In this document: in pieces, positions 37,696 through 45,180 of the stretch | Layout of the letters: the number at the start of each line of letters is the position of its first letter | How positions within the stretch are numbered: the stretch's first letter is position 1 | Assembly: GCA_936928855.1 (NCBI GenBank) | Contig: CAKZHZ010000081.1 | Coordinates: forward strand, 1 to 45,180 | DNA length: 45,180 nt | Direction: 5' to 3' | From: an uncultured Polycyclovorans sp. | GTDB lineage: Bacteria > Pseudomonadota > Gammaproteobacteria > Nevskiales > Nevskiaceae | The notes under the pieces: model-generated | What the model was told of the DNA's origin: nothing | Databases searched by the model: none | What the model saw: only the letters and a program-made list of their open reading frames with translations | Made by a program: the position numbers and the translations under genes

Positions 37696-38154
37696 ATGTC
37701 CAAACACTCTGATGGCTTCACCTTGATCGAACTGATCGTGGCTCTGGTGATTGCCGCCCTCATCGCGGTGATCGCGATACCGTCCTACCAGGGGTTCATT
37801 GATCGGGGCCGCCGGGCCGTGGCGCTTTCCACGCTGTCCGAGCTGAGTGCCCAGCAACAGGCATTCCGCCTCAAGCAACGCCGCTTTGCCACTGACTTCG
37901 AATCGCTGGTATCGATCAAGGCCGATACGCTCTACGTCGGCAAGGACCGCCGCCTCACCAGCAGCAAGGCCGGCACCCCGCTTTACGCCATCACGCTCGA
38001 CACCGAAGACGACGAGTGGACCGGCTTTACCGCCGAGGCCGTCGGCGTCCAGTCGCGGGACGACGACTGCGCCACTATCGCCATCAGTGCCCTGGGCCTG
38101 CAGTCTGCCGAGAACGCCGCGGGTGCCGGCACCACCGCAGAATGCTGGCGCTGA
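37696..38154 (+). CDS. PilE-like minor pilin, extra copy heading the second set
   Basis: 152-residue type IV prepilin: cleavage after Gly7, mature FTLIELIVALVIAALIAVIA with Glu+5. The stalk has IPSYQGFIDRGRRAVALSTL, then QQQAFRLKQRRFATDFESLV, the PilE-type region. Unlike the two other PilE proteins here it is not tied by overlap to a pilY1. It has its own SD (AGGGAGAA) and is followed by 91 bases without a gene. Its two cysteines near the end (DDDCATI, ECWR) fit a C-terminal disulfide loop. It may be an added tip subunit or a FimT-like outlier; FimT normally sits next to thiO in Pseudomonas. Confidence 0.82.
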   Translation: MSKHSDGFTLIELIVALVIAALIAVIAIPSYQGFIDRGRRAVALSTLSELSAQQQAFRLKQRRFATDFESLVSIKADTLYVGKDRRLTSSKAGTPLYAITLDTEDDEWTGFTAEAVGVQSRDDDCATIAISALGLQSAENAAGAGTTAECWR

Positions 38155-38245
38155 ACCGCCCTCATTCCATTGCCATCGACCGCCTGTCGGGTTTTCGACA
38201 CATGATTGACGGGCCCGTGCCAAGGTGCGGTCAGGAGGTGGTCCG

Positions 38246-38788
38246 GTGAACCGAGGTTTCACGCTCATCGAAGTGCTGGTGGTGATCGCCATATTGGGCA
38301 TCGCCGCAGCGTTGGCGATGCCGGGCTACCGCGCGCTGATCAGCGGCAGTCAGCGCAGTGAGGCGGCCTCGGAGCTGTACGTCAGCCTGATGCAGGCCCG
38401 CAGTGAAGCGGTTGCCCGTAACAGTGCCATCGCCCTGGTTCCGATTAACGACGACTGGGCCTTCGGCTGGCAGGTCATGGTGGATGCCGATGGCGACGGC
38501 GCCGCCGATGCCCTCGATACCGACGGCGATGGCGAAACCGAAGCCGGCAGCGGGTTGCTGGCAGAGGTGCAGCTGGCGGCCTTCGACCTCGACTGGCGCA
38601 CCCAGCCCGCTCCCCTGCCCCGCATCCGGGTCAACGCCAGTGGGCGGGTTACCGAGTCGGTCGAAGTGTTGATCTGCGGCCCGGACGCCCGCCGCTCCCG
38701 GGCGGTCAGCGCCACCCCGGCCGGCCAGATCCGCCTGCGTGACCTGCACGATGACGAAGCGGGCTTCACAGCGGGGTGCAGCTCATGA
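38246..38788 (+). CDS. fimU: Minor pilin FimU/FimT (GspH-type), second set
   Basis: 180 residues from a GTG at 38246. The perfect SD AGGAGGT (38233-38239) fixes this start over an in-frame GTG at 38225. The leader is only four residues (start Met, Val, Asn-type, Gly end at about residue 4), then FTLIEVLVVIAILGIAAALA. The GspH domain has YVSLMQARSEAVARNSAIAL and an acidic loop VDADGDGAADALDTDGDG (about residues 78-95), which repeats a DxDxDG pattern and may bind calcium. It opens the second full operon and overlaps pilV by ATGA. Confidence 0.88.
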   Translation: MNRGFTLIEVLVVIAILGIAAALAMPGYRALISGSQRSEAASELYVSLMQARSEAVARNSAIALVPINDDWAFGWQVMVDADGDGAADALDTDGDGETEAGSGLLAEVQLAAFDLDWRTQPAPLPRIRVNASGRVTESVEVLICGPDARRSRAVSATPAGQIRLRDLHDDEAGFTAGCSS

Positions 38789-39372
38789 GCCGCCGACCGC
38801 TCGGGTTTACCCTGATCGAGATTCTGATCACCGTGTTCGTGATCGGCATCGGCCTGCTGGGCATGGCCGGACTGCAGGTCATCGCCAAGAAGGCCACCTA
38901 TGACGCCACCCAGCGAACCCTCGCCAGTCAGGCGGCGCAGAGCATTGTCACCCGCATGCGGGCCAATGCCGGTGTTGCCGGCGCCTATGTCACCGACGAC
39001 GCTGTCGCGCTGGATATTCCGGGCACCGCCTGCGAATCGACCGACTGCACGCCGGAGGCTCTCGCTGCCTGGGACCTGTATCGCTGGGGGCGCACCCTGG
39101 CCGAGGGCGGCGAGGTGGACGATGAAGGCGTTGCCAGCGGCGGGCTGGTATCACCGACCGGCTGCGTGCTGAGCGGGGCCACCGCCGGGCACTATCGCGT
39201 CGCCATCGCCTGGCGCGGCATCACCCCCCTGCCGCCGCCCGAGGACCCGGACGACGTCACCGATCCCGCCAATGTTGCCTGTGGCTCAGATGCCTATCTT
39301 GATGCCGAAGGCATCGACGACTTTCGTCGGGTCTTGGTCCTGGATGCTTTTGTGGCGGATCCGACACCATGA
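38785..39372 (+). CDS. pilV: Minor pilin PilV, second set
   Basis: 195 residues from the ATG at 38785, within the fimU stop overlap (an in-frame GTG at 38776 is less likely). The leader ends in Gly7; mature FTLIEILITVFVIGIGLLGM with the PilV pattern GIGLLGMAGLQV. The domain has CESTDC (a short disulfide pair echoing CQSDTC in the first PilV) and EALAAWDLYRWGRTL. Similar layout to the first-set PilV but clearly diverged. The stop overlaps pilW by ATGA. Confidence 0.88.
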   Translation: MSRRPLGFTLIEILITVFVIGIGLLGMAGLQVIAKKATYDATQRTLASQAAQSIVTRMRANAGVAGAYVTDDAVALDIPGTACESTDCTPEALAAWDLYRWGRTLAEGGEVDDEGVASGGLVSPTGCVLSGATAGHYRVAIAWRGITPLPPPEDPDDVTDPANVACGSDAYLDAEGIDDFRRVLVLDAFVADPTP

Positions 39373-40412
39373 AACGCCACCTCCGCCAGCAGGGTTTCAC
39401 CCTGATCGAATTGATGATCGCCGGCACACTGGGCTTGATTCTGGTGCTGGCCCTGGCCCAGCTGTTTCTCGACAACAAACGCAATCGCGAGCAGAACCGT
39501 CAGCTCGCCGAACTGCAGGACCAGGGCCGATACGCCCTGGCGGAGCTTGGCCGGGATCTCAGCATGGCGGGCTTCTGGGGCGGTATCTATCAGGGCCGCC
39601 AGATCACCCTGGCCAGCTCGGCCGAAAATGCGCTCAGCGGTGCCAATGACTGCGGTCCGGGCGACGCCGCCGGCTGGGCCTTCCGTACCACCGAGCGGGT
39701 GGATTTCTGGGACGACGCCAGCGAGGCGGCGGTCACCACCCGCTTCGGCTGCCTCGACAACCTGCGCAGCGGCACCGACGTGGTCGCGATCCGGCGGGTG
39801 GCAGGTGAGGTCGCGTTACAGGCCACCACCTGCACCAACGCGGTCCTGGAACCCTTTCACGTCTACCTGAAGACCAATGGGGTGCTGGGCACCCTGCTGC
39901 GCCTCAGCGACCCCGCATTGGACGTCTGCACCGGCGATGCCCCGCTGCAGGCGCCGGTGCAGTTCTTCACCTATCTGCCGCGGGTGTACTACATCCGGGA
40001 CTTCGCCCAGGTCGCCGGAGACGGCATCCCGACCCTGTGCCGAAAAACCCTGTCACAGGCCGACCCTGCCGCCATGGTCGACGAATGCGTCGCCGAAGGT
40101 GTGGAGGATCTGCAGATTGTCTGGGGCATTGACCGTGACAACGACCTCACTCAGTCCCCGGACCGATACACCAGTCAGCCGGATGCCGCAGAGCTGGCGC
40201 GCGCCGTCACCGCCCAGGTATTCCTGCGCGTGCGTGCACGAGACCCGGCTCCGGGCTACAGCGACGTCAAGACCTATGCCTATGGCGACCGCACCGGCGA
40301 CCGCGCCTATGTGCCGCGCAATGCCCAGGCCGAGGCCGACGGCACCTCTCCCCGGCGCTACTATCGTCGGGTGTTCACCACCACCATTCAGCTGCGGAAC
40401 CCCCTGCCATGA
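39369..40412 (+). CDS. pilW: Minor pilin PilW, second set
   Basis: 347-residue PilW. The leader ends in Gly9; mature FTLIELMIAGTLGLILVLAL with Glu+5. Landmarks: LAELGRDLSMAGFWGGIY (matches REIRHADFWGG in the first PilW), VWGIDRDNDLTQSPDRY near 250, and a C-terminus YYRRVFTTTIQLRNPLP close to YQRRLYVQDLQVRN of the first set. Extra cysteines (CGPGD, FGCLDN, TTCTN, LDVCTG, TLCRK, DECV) exceed those in the first set, suggesting more disulfides. It overlaps pilV and pilX by ATGA. Confidence 0.88.
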   Translation: MKRHLRQQGFTLIELMIAGTLGLILVLALAQLFLDNKRNREQNRQLAELQDQGRYALAELGRDLSMAGFWGGIYQGRQITLASSAENALSGANDCGPGDAAGWAFRTTERVDFWDDASEAAVTTRFGCLDNLRSGTDVVAIRRVAGEVALQATTCTNAVLEPFHVYLKTNGVLGTLLRLSDPALDVCTGDAPLQAPVQFFTYLPRVYYIRDFAQVAGDGIPTLCRKTLSQADPAAMVDECVAEGVEDLQIVWGIDRDNDLTQSPDRYTSQPDAAELARAVTAQVFLRVRARDPAPGYSDVKTYAYGDRTGDRAYVPRNAQAEADGTSPRRYYRRVFTTTIQLRNPLP

Positions 40413-40972
40413 GCGCCTCACGCCCCTCACAGGACGGCGCCGCACTGGCCACCGCGTTGCTGTTCCTGATCGTACTGACCCTGCTCGGGATCGGTGCCAT
40501 GCGTGAGGCGCGGCTGTCCCTGCGGATGGCCGCTAACGAGGCCAACCGGGTGGACGCCCTGGAGACTTCGCAGTCACTGGTGGACGCGCTGCTGGCCGAC
40601 GTCGACACCCACTTTCCTGTGACGCCACAAGCCGACGAGCAACTGGCCTGCTTTCCGGGCGGCCTGACCACCGGCACCGCTCCGCTGCACGCGCCTTTCA
40701 GCTGCGGTACCGCCAATCTGACGCTACCCGAAACGCCGAACAACGTGCTGGAAACCCGCACCTACGTCGAGATCTGGCGCGAAGCGGTCAACGGCGAGGC
40801 GCTGGTCAGTGCGGCCTCCATCGGCAGCACGGAAACCACGGCACGCGTGCGCTACGCCCGGTTCCGCATCACGGCAGGAATCGACCGTTCCGGCACCGGC
40901 GAAGGCGTAGCAGAAGTGGTCGAGGGCGTACAGATCGCCGTACCCGCCGTCGACAGCGTGAACCTGTTCTGA
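40409..40972 (+). CDS. pilX: Minor pilin PilX, second set
   Basis: 187 residues, shorter than the first-set PilX (242). The N-terminus QDGAALATALLFLIVLTLLG has cleavage after Gly10 and, like PilX generally, lacks Glu+5 (Thr/Ala region). The stalk continues MREARLSLRMAANEANRVDALETSQ. Only a small C-terminal domain follows, with one Cys pair (CFPGG, FSCGT). The stop is a base or two before the pilY1 start. Confidence 0.85.
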   Translation: MSASRPSQDGAALATALLFLIVLTLLGIGAMREARLSLRMAANEANRVDALETSQSLVDALLADVDTHFPVTPQADEQLACFPGGLTTGTAPLHAPFSCGTANLTLPETPNNVLETRTYVEIWREAVNGEALVSAASIGSTETTARVRYARFRITAGIDRSGTGEGVAEVVEGVQIAVPAVDSVNLF

Positions 40973-40973
40973 G

Positions 40974-43900
40974 ATGCCCATGAACACTTCCCGACTCCGC
41001 ACCCTGATCATCGGCGCCTTGCTCACCCTGTGCAGCGCGGTACCGGCGCTTTCGCTGGCGGACGACCTGGAGATCTACCAGAACAGCAGCGCCAATCCGC
41101 TGACCCCGCCGACTACCGTGCTGGTGCTGGACCTCAACCTGCTCGGCATCTGCAACAACGTGCTGCTCAGCGGCAGCGACCCCGAAAACCCCGAGCTCTG
41201 TCTCAACGTCAGCAGCGACATGCTGCTGGGGGAACTACTCGGCGGTCTCACCGAAGACCCGGCCGGACTGCTGAGCAGCCTGCTGCTGGGCACCGGTGGC
41301 AGCAACGCTGATCGCGCCCGTGCGTTGTGCAACCTCTACGGCATCCTGGGCATCGACTCGCCCCTGGTACAGCTGCCGCTGGTCGGGGGGCTCCTGGGCA
41401 TCCTGTTGGGGGGCGTTTCCGCCCTGACCTGCGGCACCCTGGAATTCCTGCTCGGTATTCCCTTGCTCAGCGCCATCCTCAACGGCCTGCTGGGAGGCTT
41501 CGTGGGGCAACTGGTGGCCGGTCTGCTCGACCCCCTGCTGACCACCACCGTGGGACAGCTGCCGGGTGCCGTCACCGGCCTCCTCAACAGCACCATTTCC
41601 GGCGTCCTCAATCTGGGGCAGGTGGGCCTGGTTGGCCTGCTGGAGTCGATCCTCAACAACCTGATCAACACCCGGGTCGCCATCATGCTGTCGCACGGCG
41701 ACCGTGCCACCTTCGGCGGCGCGCCTGCAGAGGACTGCGCCTTTGGCGAGCAGGCCTCCATTCCCACGACCCGACGACAGACGCCCAACTGCAGCAACGG
41801 CGCCTACTTCGTGCTCGGCATGACCGACCTGGTGGACCAGGGCACCGTCAATCAGGTGCTCACCCGTGTGATCACCTTGCTGACCAACACCTTGTCGCCG
41901 AGCAACGTCCTCAACGCCGTCACCGCCATTGCAGGCGCCGCACTGACCACGCCGACCCGGCTGCTTCCCCCGTTCCAGGGCAAGGAGGTGTACGCCGAAC
42001 TGACCCACTACCTCGCCGGCGACGAGGTCTACAACGGCCCGCTCAACCGCTGGGATGGTCTCACCGGCCTGATCACCCGCGACACCGCTATCGAAGCAGG
42101 TGGCCGTTACGTCGCGCCGGACGTCACCTGCGACGTGGTGAACGTGATCAATGTGCAGCTCTCCAACAGCATGCTTGACAGCGAGTCCGACGACACACTC
42201 GCCGCCTACTACCCGGGCGCCGGAGCCAATCCGGACTTCACCGACATCGTCCGCGAAGCACAGGAGACCGGTTTCTCTGCCGGTGGCCAGCAGATCAAGC
42301 TGAACTCCTATTTCGTGGTGCAGGACAACCTGTCGAGCCTGGGCAGTCTCACCGGGGCCGGACTCAACGTCCTCAACTACGTGGACAGCCTGGGCCTGTT
42401 GGGCATGGGGCAAACCATCGCCGAGCTGGTGGTTCCCACGCTGGAGGTCAATGCTTCGCTGCTGACGCCCAGCACCACGCTCGACCTGACGGCACCGAAT
42501 CGCTTGTTGCCGCCGGTCTACTTTCCTTTGTTCCGGCCCGCCGCCGACCAACTGCCGCGCTGGGACGGCAATCTCAAACGCCTGGAGTTGATCGACGGGG
42601 TCTATCGCGACACTCGTGGCGATGATGCCGTGGATGCCGACGGGCGCTTGACCGAAACCGCACTCACTGGCTGGACCAACCCCGCCACACTGGGCACCGC
42701 CACCGGCGACGGCGACGAGGTCCGCCTCGGTGGCGCGGGCAGTCGCATCCCCCCCTCCGGCCGCAGCAATACCGATACCGGCGCCCGCAAGATCCTGTTC
42801 GACCGGGTGGTGGGCGGCAGCCTGGTGATGAGCAATTTCAATGCGGGTGACGGCACCCTGCGGACGGCGCTGCGCCCGGTGCTGGGCGCCGCTAGTGACA
42901 GCGAAACCCAGGCACTGATGCTGTATGCCCGCGGCTTTGAGGTCGGCACCACTGCGGCGCCGGTCGCCAATCTGGCCACGGTGACGCAACGCCCCTGGCG
43001 GCACGGGGCCGTGCTGCACTCGCAACCGGTGGTGATCAACTATGGCGCCCGCGGAGGACACACGGCGGCACAGCCGGACATCCGTATCCTCTACGGTGCG
43101 GCGGATGGCTTCCTGCGGCTGGTCCGCGACCGACTGCCCGACGGCACACTGTCGGGCGACGAATCCTGGGCCTTCCTGCCTCAGGCCGTGATGAGCCAGC
43201 AGAAAGTCCTTCGCGACAACAGCGCGGGCCGACCCTTCCCCTATGGCGTCGATGGCAGCCCCACGCTGATCATCCAGGATCGCGACGGCAACGGCGGCGC
43301 CGGCGATGGCGTGATCGACGACGCCGACGACCGCATCTGGGCCTTTGTGGGCCTGCGGCGTGGCGGCAAGGGCCTGTATGGCCTCAACCTCACCAACCCG
43401 GACGCTCCAAGCCTGTTGTGGCGGATCAGTCCCAGTGGTCTCACCAGCAACACCAGTGTCATCGGGCAACCGGCCAACGCCTATGCCGAACTGGGCCTGA
43501 CCTTCAGTCAACCACAGGCCGCGCGGCTGCGTATCGATGGACAGGACCGTATCGTGCTGATTTTCGGCGGCGGTTATGACGGGGGTCGCAACGCCGCCAA
43601 TACGCGACTCAACAAGGATGCCGAGGCCGCCAGCGACAACGTGCTGGGCACCGACGACACTGCCGGCAACGCGCTGTTCATCATCGACGCCGAAAGCGGG
43701 GCACTGCTGTGGAAGGCCACGCGGGGTACGCTCGATGTCTCCGCCCCCTACACCGCAGCCGAACGCCGCTTTCGTCATCCGCTGTTGCAGGACAGCATCG
43801 CGGCGGACGTGGAACTGGCCGACCTCGACGGCGACGGCTATGTCGACCGGCTGTATGTCGGCGACACCGGCGGCCGCCTGTGGCGCGCCGACTTCAGCGG

Positions 43901-44663
43901 TGATGATCGGGCGGACTGGACCTTCGGCCCGGTCGCCAGCGTTGGCCGCCACGACACCGCCAACGTTGCCAACGACCGCCGCCTGTTCCACGCCGTCGAC
44001 ATCGTGCCGGTACGCACCGCCAGCGAAGCCTATGATGCGGTGGTGTTCGCAACCGGCAACCGTGCCGACCCGCTGGAACGCGTCACCGCGAACACGCTAT
44101 ACGTGTTCCGCGACAGCAACACCTTGAGCGGCGTCGATGCCGAAGACATCACCGTGGACGAAGGTGCCCTGCCCGGCCACCTTGATTTCGCCGACCTCAC
44201 CGCGGCCTGCGCAGACGCCAGCGCCGTCACCTGTACCGACGGCGCCGATCTCGATACCGGCTGGCGGATCCAGCTCAGCGACGCCGGCGAAAAGGGGTTT
44301 GCGCAGCCGCTGACCCTGGGCGGCACCATCTTCCTGAGCACCTACATCCCGCCCGACCCCAACCTGCCCAGCTGCAGCCCCAGCGAGGGCGGCGGCAAGG
44401 TCTACGCCGTATCGCTGACCGACAGCCGGCCGGTGGCCAGCAGCGTGCTGGGCGCGGTGGACGGCAACAATGGCGGCGCCGTACGGGCACGGCCTGCCCG
44501 CGCGCCGGGCCTGCCGGGTGATCTGTCGATGGCCGATGTCGGCACCGCACGCACCGGCGCCGAAGTCCTCAACGTCGACATGCCGCGCTTCTTCCCCATT
44601 TACTGGCGTGAACGCCGCGGCGAAGATGAACGCCCTGTCCCGCAACCGACTCCCACGCCATGA
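40974..44663 (+). CDS. pilY1: Pilus tip protein PilY1, second set, with altered VWA region
   Basis: 1,229 residues (1,227 if the second ATG at 40980 is used). Signal peptide at 1-29. The VWA-like start TTVLVLDLNLLGICNN (about 47-62) lacks the DxSxS metal motif. A Leu/Gly-rich hydrophobic stretch follows at about 84-230 (for example LVGGLLGILLGGV), before INTRVAIMLSHGD resumes the VWA pattern. VVNVINVQLSNSMLDSESDD (about 388-407) stands where the VWA DG-P motif is expected. The C-terminal propeller is intact, with LADLDGDGYVDRLYVGD (Asp950 onwards), the calcium-type loop, and GGRLWRADF. It is the tip partner of the second minor-pilin set. The last residues are Pro/Thr-rich. The stop overlaps pilE by ATGA. 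Confidence 0.88.
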   Translation: MPMNTSRLRTLIIGALLTLCSAVPALSLADDLEIYQNSSANPLTPPTTVLVLDLNLLGICNNVLLSGSDPENPELCLNVSSDMLLGELLGGLTEDPAGLLSSLLLGTGGSNADRARALCNLYGILGIDSPLVQLPLVGGLLGILLGGVSALTCGTLEFLLGIPLLSAILNGLLGGFVGQLVAGLLDPLLTTTVGQLPGAVTGLLNSTISGVLNLGQVGLVGLLESILNNLINTRVAIMLSHGDRATFGGAPAEDCAFGEQASIPTTRRQTPNCSNGAYFVLGMTDLVDQGTVNQVLTRVITLLTNTLSPSNVLNAVTAIAGAALTTPTRLLPPFQGKEVYAELTHYLAGDEVYNGPLNRWDGLTGLITRDTAIEAGGRYVAPDVTCDVVNVINVQLSNSMLDSESDDTLAAYYPGAGANPDFTDIVREAQETGFSAGGQQIKLNSYFVVQDNLSSLGSLTGAGLNVLNYVDSLGLLGMGQTIAELVVPTLEVNASLLTPSTTLDLTAPNRLLPPVYFPLFRPAADQLPRWDGNLKRLELIDGVYRDTRGDDAVDADGRLTETALTGWTNPATLGTATGDGDEVRLGGAGSRIPPSGRSNTDTGARKILFDRVVGGSLVMSNFNAGDGTLRTALRPVLGAASDSETQALMLYARGFEVGTTAAPVANLATVTQRPWRHGAVLHSQPVVINYGARGGHTAAQPDIRILYGAADGFLRLVRDRLPDGTLSGDESWAFLPQAVMSQQKVLRDNSAGRPFPYGVDGSPTLIIQDRDGNGGAGDGVIDDADDRIWAFVGLRRGGKGLYGLNLTNPDAPSLLWRISPSGLTSNTSVIGQPANAYAELGLTFSQPQAARLRIDGQDRIVLIFGGGYDGGRNAANTRLNKDAEAASDNVLGTDDTAGNALFIIDAESGALLWKATRGTLDVSAPYTAAERRFRHPLLQDSIAADVELADLDGDGYVDRLYVGDTGGRLWRADFSGDDRADWTFGPVASVGRHDTANVANDRRLFHAVDIVPVRTASEAYDAVVFATGNRADPLERVTANTLYVFRDSNTLSGVDAEDITVDEGALPGHLDFADLTAACADASAVTCTDGADLDTGWRIQLSDAGEKGFAQPLTLGGTIFLSTYIPPDPNLPSCSPSEGGGKVYAVSLTDSRPVASSVLGAVDGNNGGAVRARPARAPGLPGDLSMADVGTARTGAEVLNVDMPRFFPIYWRERRGEDERPVPQPTPTP

Positions 44664-45106
44664 GTGTTCGCCCTGTGCGCGGCTTCACCCTGATCGAGAT
44701 GGTCATCGTGGTCACCTTGATCGCGGTGCTGGCCTCCATCGCCATCCCCAGCTACCGCAACTACGTGGTGAGCGCCCAACGCACCATCGCCAAGAGCGCG
44801 CTGGTGGAGCTGCAGGCGCGGCAGGAGGGCTACTACGTCGACCGCAAGCGCTACGCCACCCTGTTGACCCGGCTGGCCTACCCTGCGGACCCTGCCTGGC
44901 TCAACGCCCAGGGCGAGCCCGATTCCAGCGAACAGGATGACAGCATCTACCAGATCGTCCTCGAGGACGTGACCGTCACCGGCTACACGCTCAGCGCCAT
45001 TCCGGTTGGCGCGCAGGCCGACGACAGTCGCTGTGGAACGCTGACCATCGTGGCCAGCGGCCGCAAGAGCGCCAGCGGCAGCGACGGGCTGGACTGCTGG
45101 CGCTAG
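44660..45106 (+). CDS. pilE: Minor pilin PilE, second set
   Basis: 148-residue PilE with cleavage after Gly8, mature FTLIEMVIVVTLIAVLASIA and Glu+5. The stalk IPSYRNYVVSAQRTIAKSAL and ARQEGYYVDRKRYATLL are standard PilE. Cysteines near the end (SRCGTL, LDCWR) match the ending of the extra pilin at 37696 (ECWR), suggesting these two are the closer pair. It closes the second operon. Confidence 0.9.
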   Translation: MSVRPVRGFTLIEMVIVVTLIAVLASIAIPSYRNYVVSAQRTIAKSALVELQARQEGYYVDRKRYATLLTRLAYPADPAWLNAQGEPDSSEQDDSIYQIVLEDVTVTGYTLSAIPVGAQADDSRCGTLTIVASGRKSASGSDGLDCWR

Positions 45107-45180
45107 TGTCCTGTCCCAGAAGTTTGCATGCGAGCTCGCGGGTCTTTTTCGCGCCTGGCCGCGTTGCTCCTCCTCGCCAT
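45107..45180. other. Non-coding edge after the second pilE, possible repeat or element boundary
   Basis: The 74 bases after the pilE stop contain the palindromes GCATGC and GCGAGCTCGC (45130-45139) and then T-rich and C/T-rich sequence. An ATG at 45128 opens a frame reading MRARGSFSRLAALLLLA that runs off the edge; it could be a signal-peptide start, but there is no good SD. The composition looks unlike the adjacent genes and could be the margin of a dispersed repeat. Nothing firmer can be said from this fragment. Confidence 0.3.

Noticed and set aside
41235..43991. 918-codon open frame opposite the second pilY1
   Set aside because: Same pattern as other antisense frames; the plus strand codes a signal peptide and a recognisable PilY1 propeller, so the minus frame is not a gene.
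37696..45106. Second pilin set read as type II secretion pseudopilins
   Set aside because: PilX without Glu+5, PilY1 and PilE are type IV pilus components, and no gspC-G, gspK or gspL neighbour is present.

Overview
The window is high-GC bacterial DNA, densely coding, and looks like a chromosomal segment of a gammaproteobacterium. Pointers are the sdhC/sdhD plus SDHAF4 plus ygfZ arrangement, a FadE-type long acyl-CoA dehydrogenase, a TetR regulator beside a thiolase/FadJ pair, and Pseudomonas/Xanthomonas-style fimU-pilV-pilW-pilX-pilY1-pilE operons. Xanthomonadales/Nevskiales-like is my best guess from gene order and protein style; it is inference. No rRNA, tRNA, CRISPR array or intact insertion sequence was seen. 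No gene-free gap exceeds about 250 bases.

Positions 1-4,800: the minus strand reads SDHAF4 -> sdhC -> sdhD (cut by the window edge), the membrane anchor and maturation part of succinate dehydrogenase. Divergent from it are ygfZ and a secreted trypsin-like protease with a C-terminal GlyGly-CTERM-like sorting tail. That protease overlaps tail-to-tail with a POT-family peptide transporter. Positions 4,800-10,900: a perfect 20-bp palindrome lies between the peptide transporter and an RND/MMPL exporter. The exporter is translationally coupled to an AidB-type acyl-CoA dehydrogenase and followed by prmA and a divergent metallo-beta-lactamase-fold protein.

Positions 10,900-17,650: a beta-oxidation block. 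A TetR regulator diverges from thiolase and fadJ across a perfect palindromic operator candidate; a strong terminator and then fadE follow. Positions 17,650-24,760: housekeeping and small accessory genes. These are a TerB-fold protein, an alpha/beta hydrolase, an exported protein of unknown function with a good promoter, an HTTM-DUF393 membrane fusion coupled to tatD, ilvD, and an HNH nuclease coupled to a 62-residue protein. Positions 24,760-27,600: clpB behind a recognisable sigma-32 promoter.

Positions 27,750-45,110: the most unusual part. Two complete minor-pilin/PilY1 operons stand in tandem on the same strand. Each has the order fimU-pilV-pilW-pilX-pilY1-pilE and is mostly stitched with ATGA overlaps. 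A divergent ThiO-like oxidase and an extra PilE-like pilin lie between them. The two sets differ strongly. The first PilY1 is very long (1,871 residues) and carries an FCCH-like module. The second (about 1,229 residues) has lost the VWA metal-site motif and carries a Leu/Gly-rich hydrophobic segment inside that domain. Both keep the DxDxDxxxD calcium-type loop of the C-terminal propeller. In type IV pili, FimU/PilV/PilW/PilX/PilE prime pilus assembly and sit at the tip with PilY1, so this locus probably encodes two alternative pilus tips.
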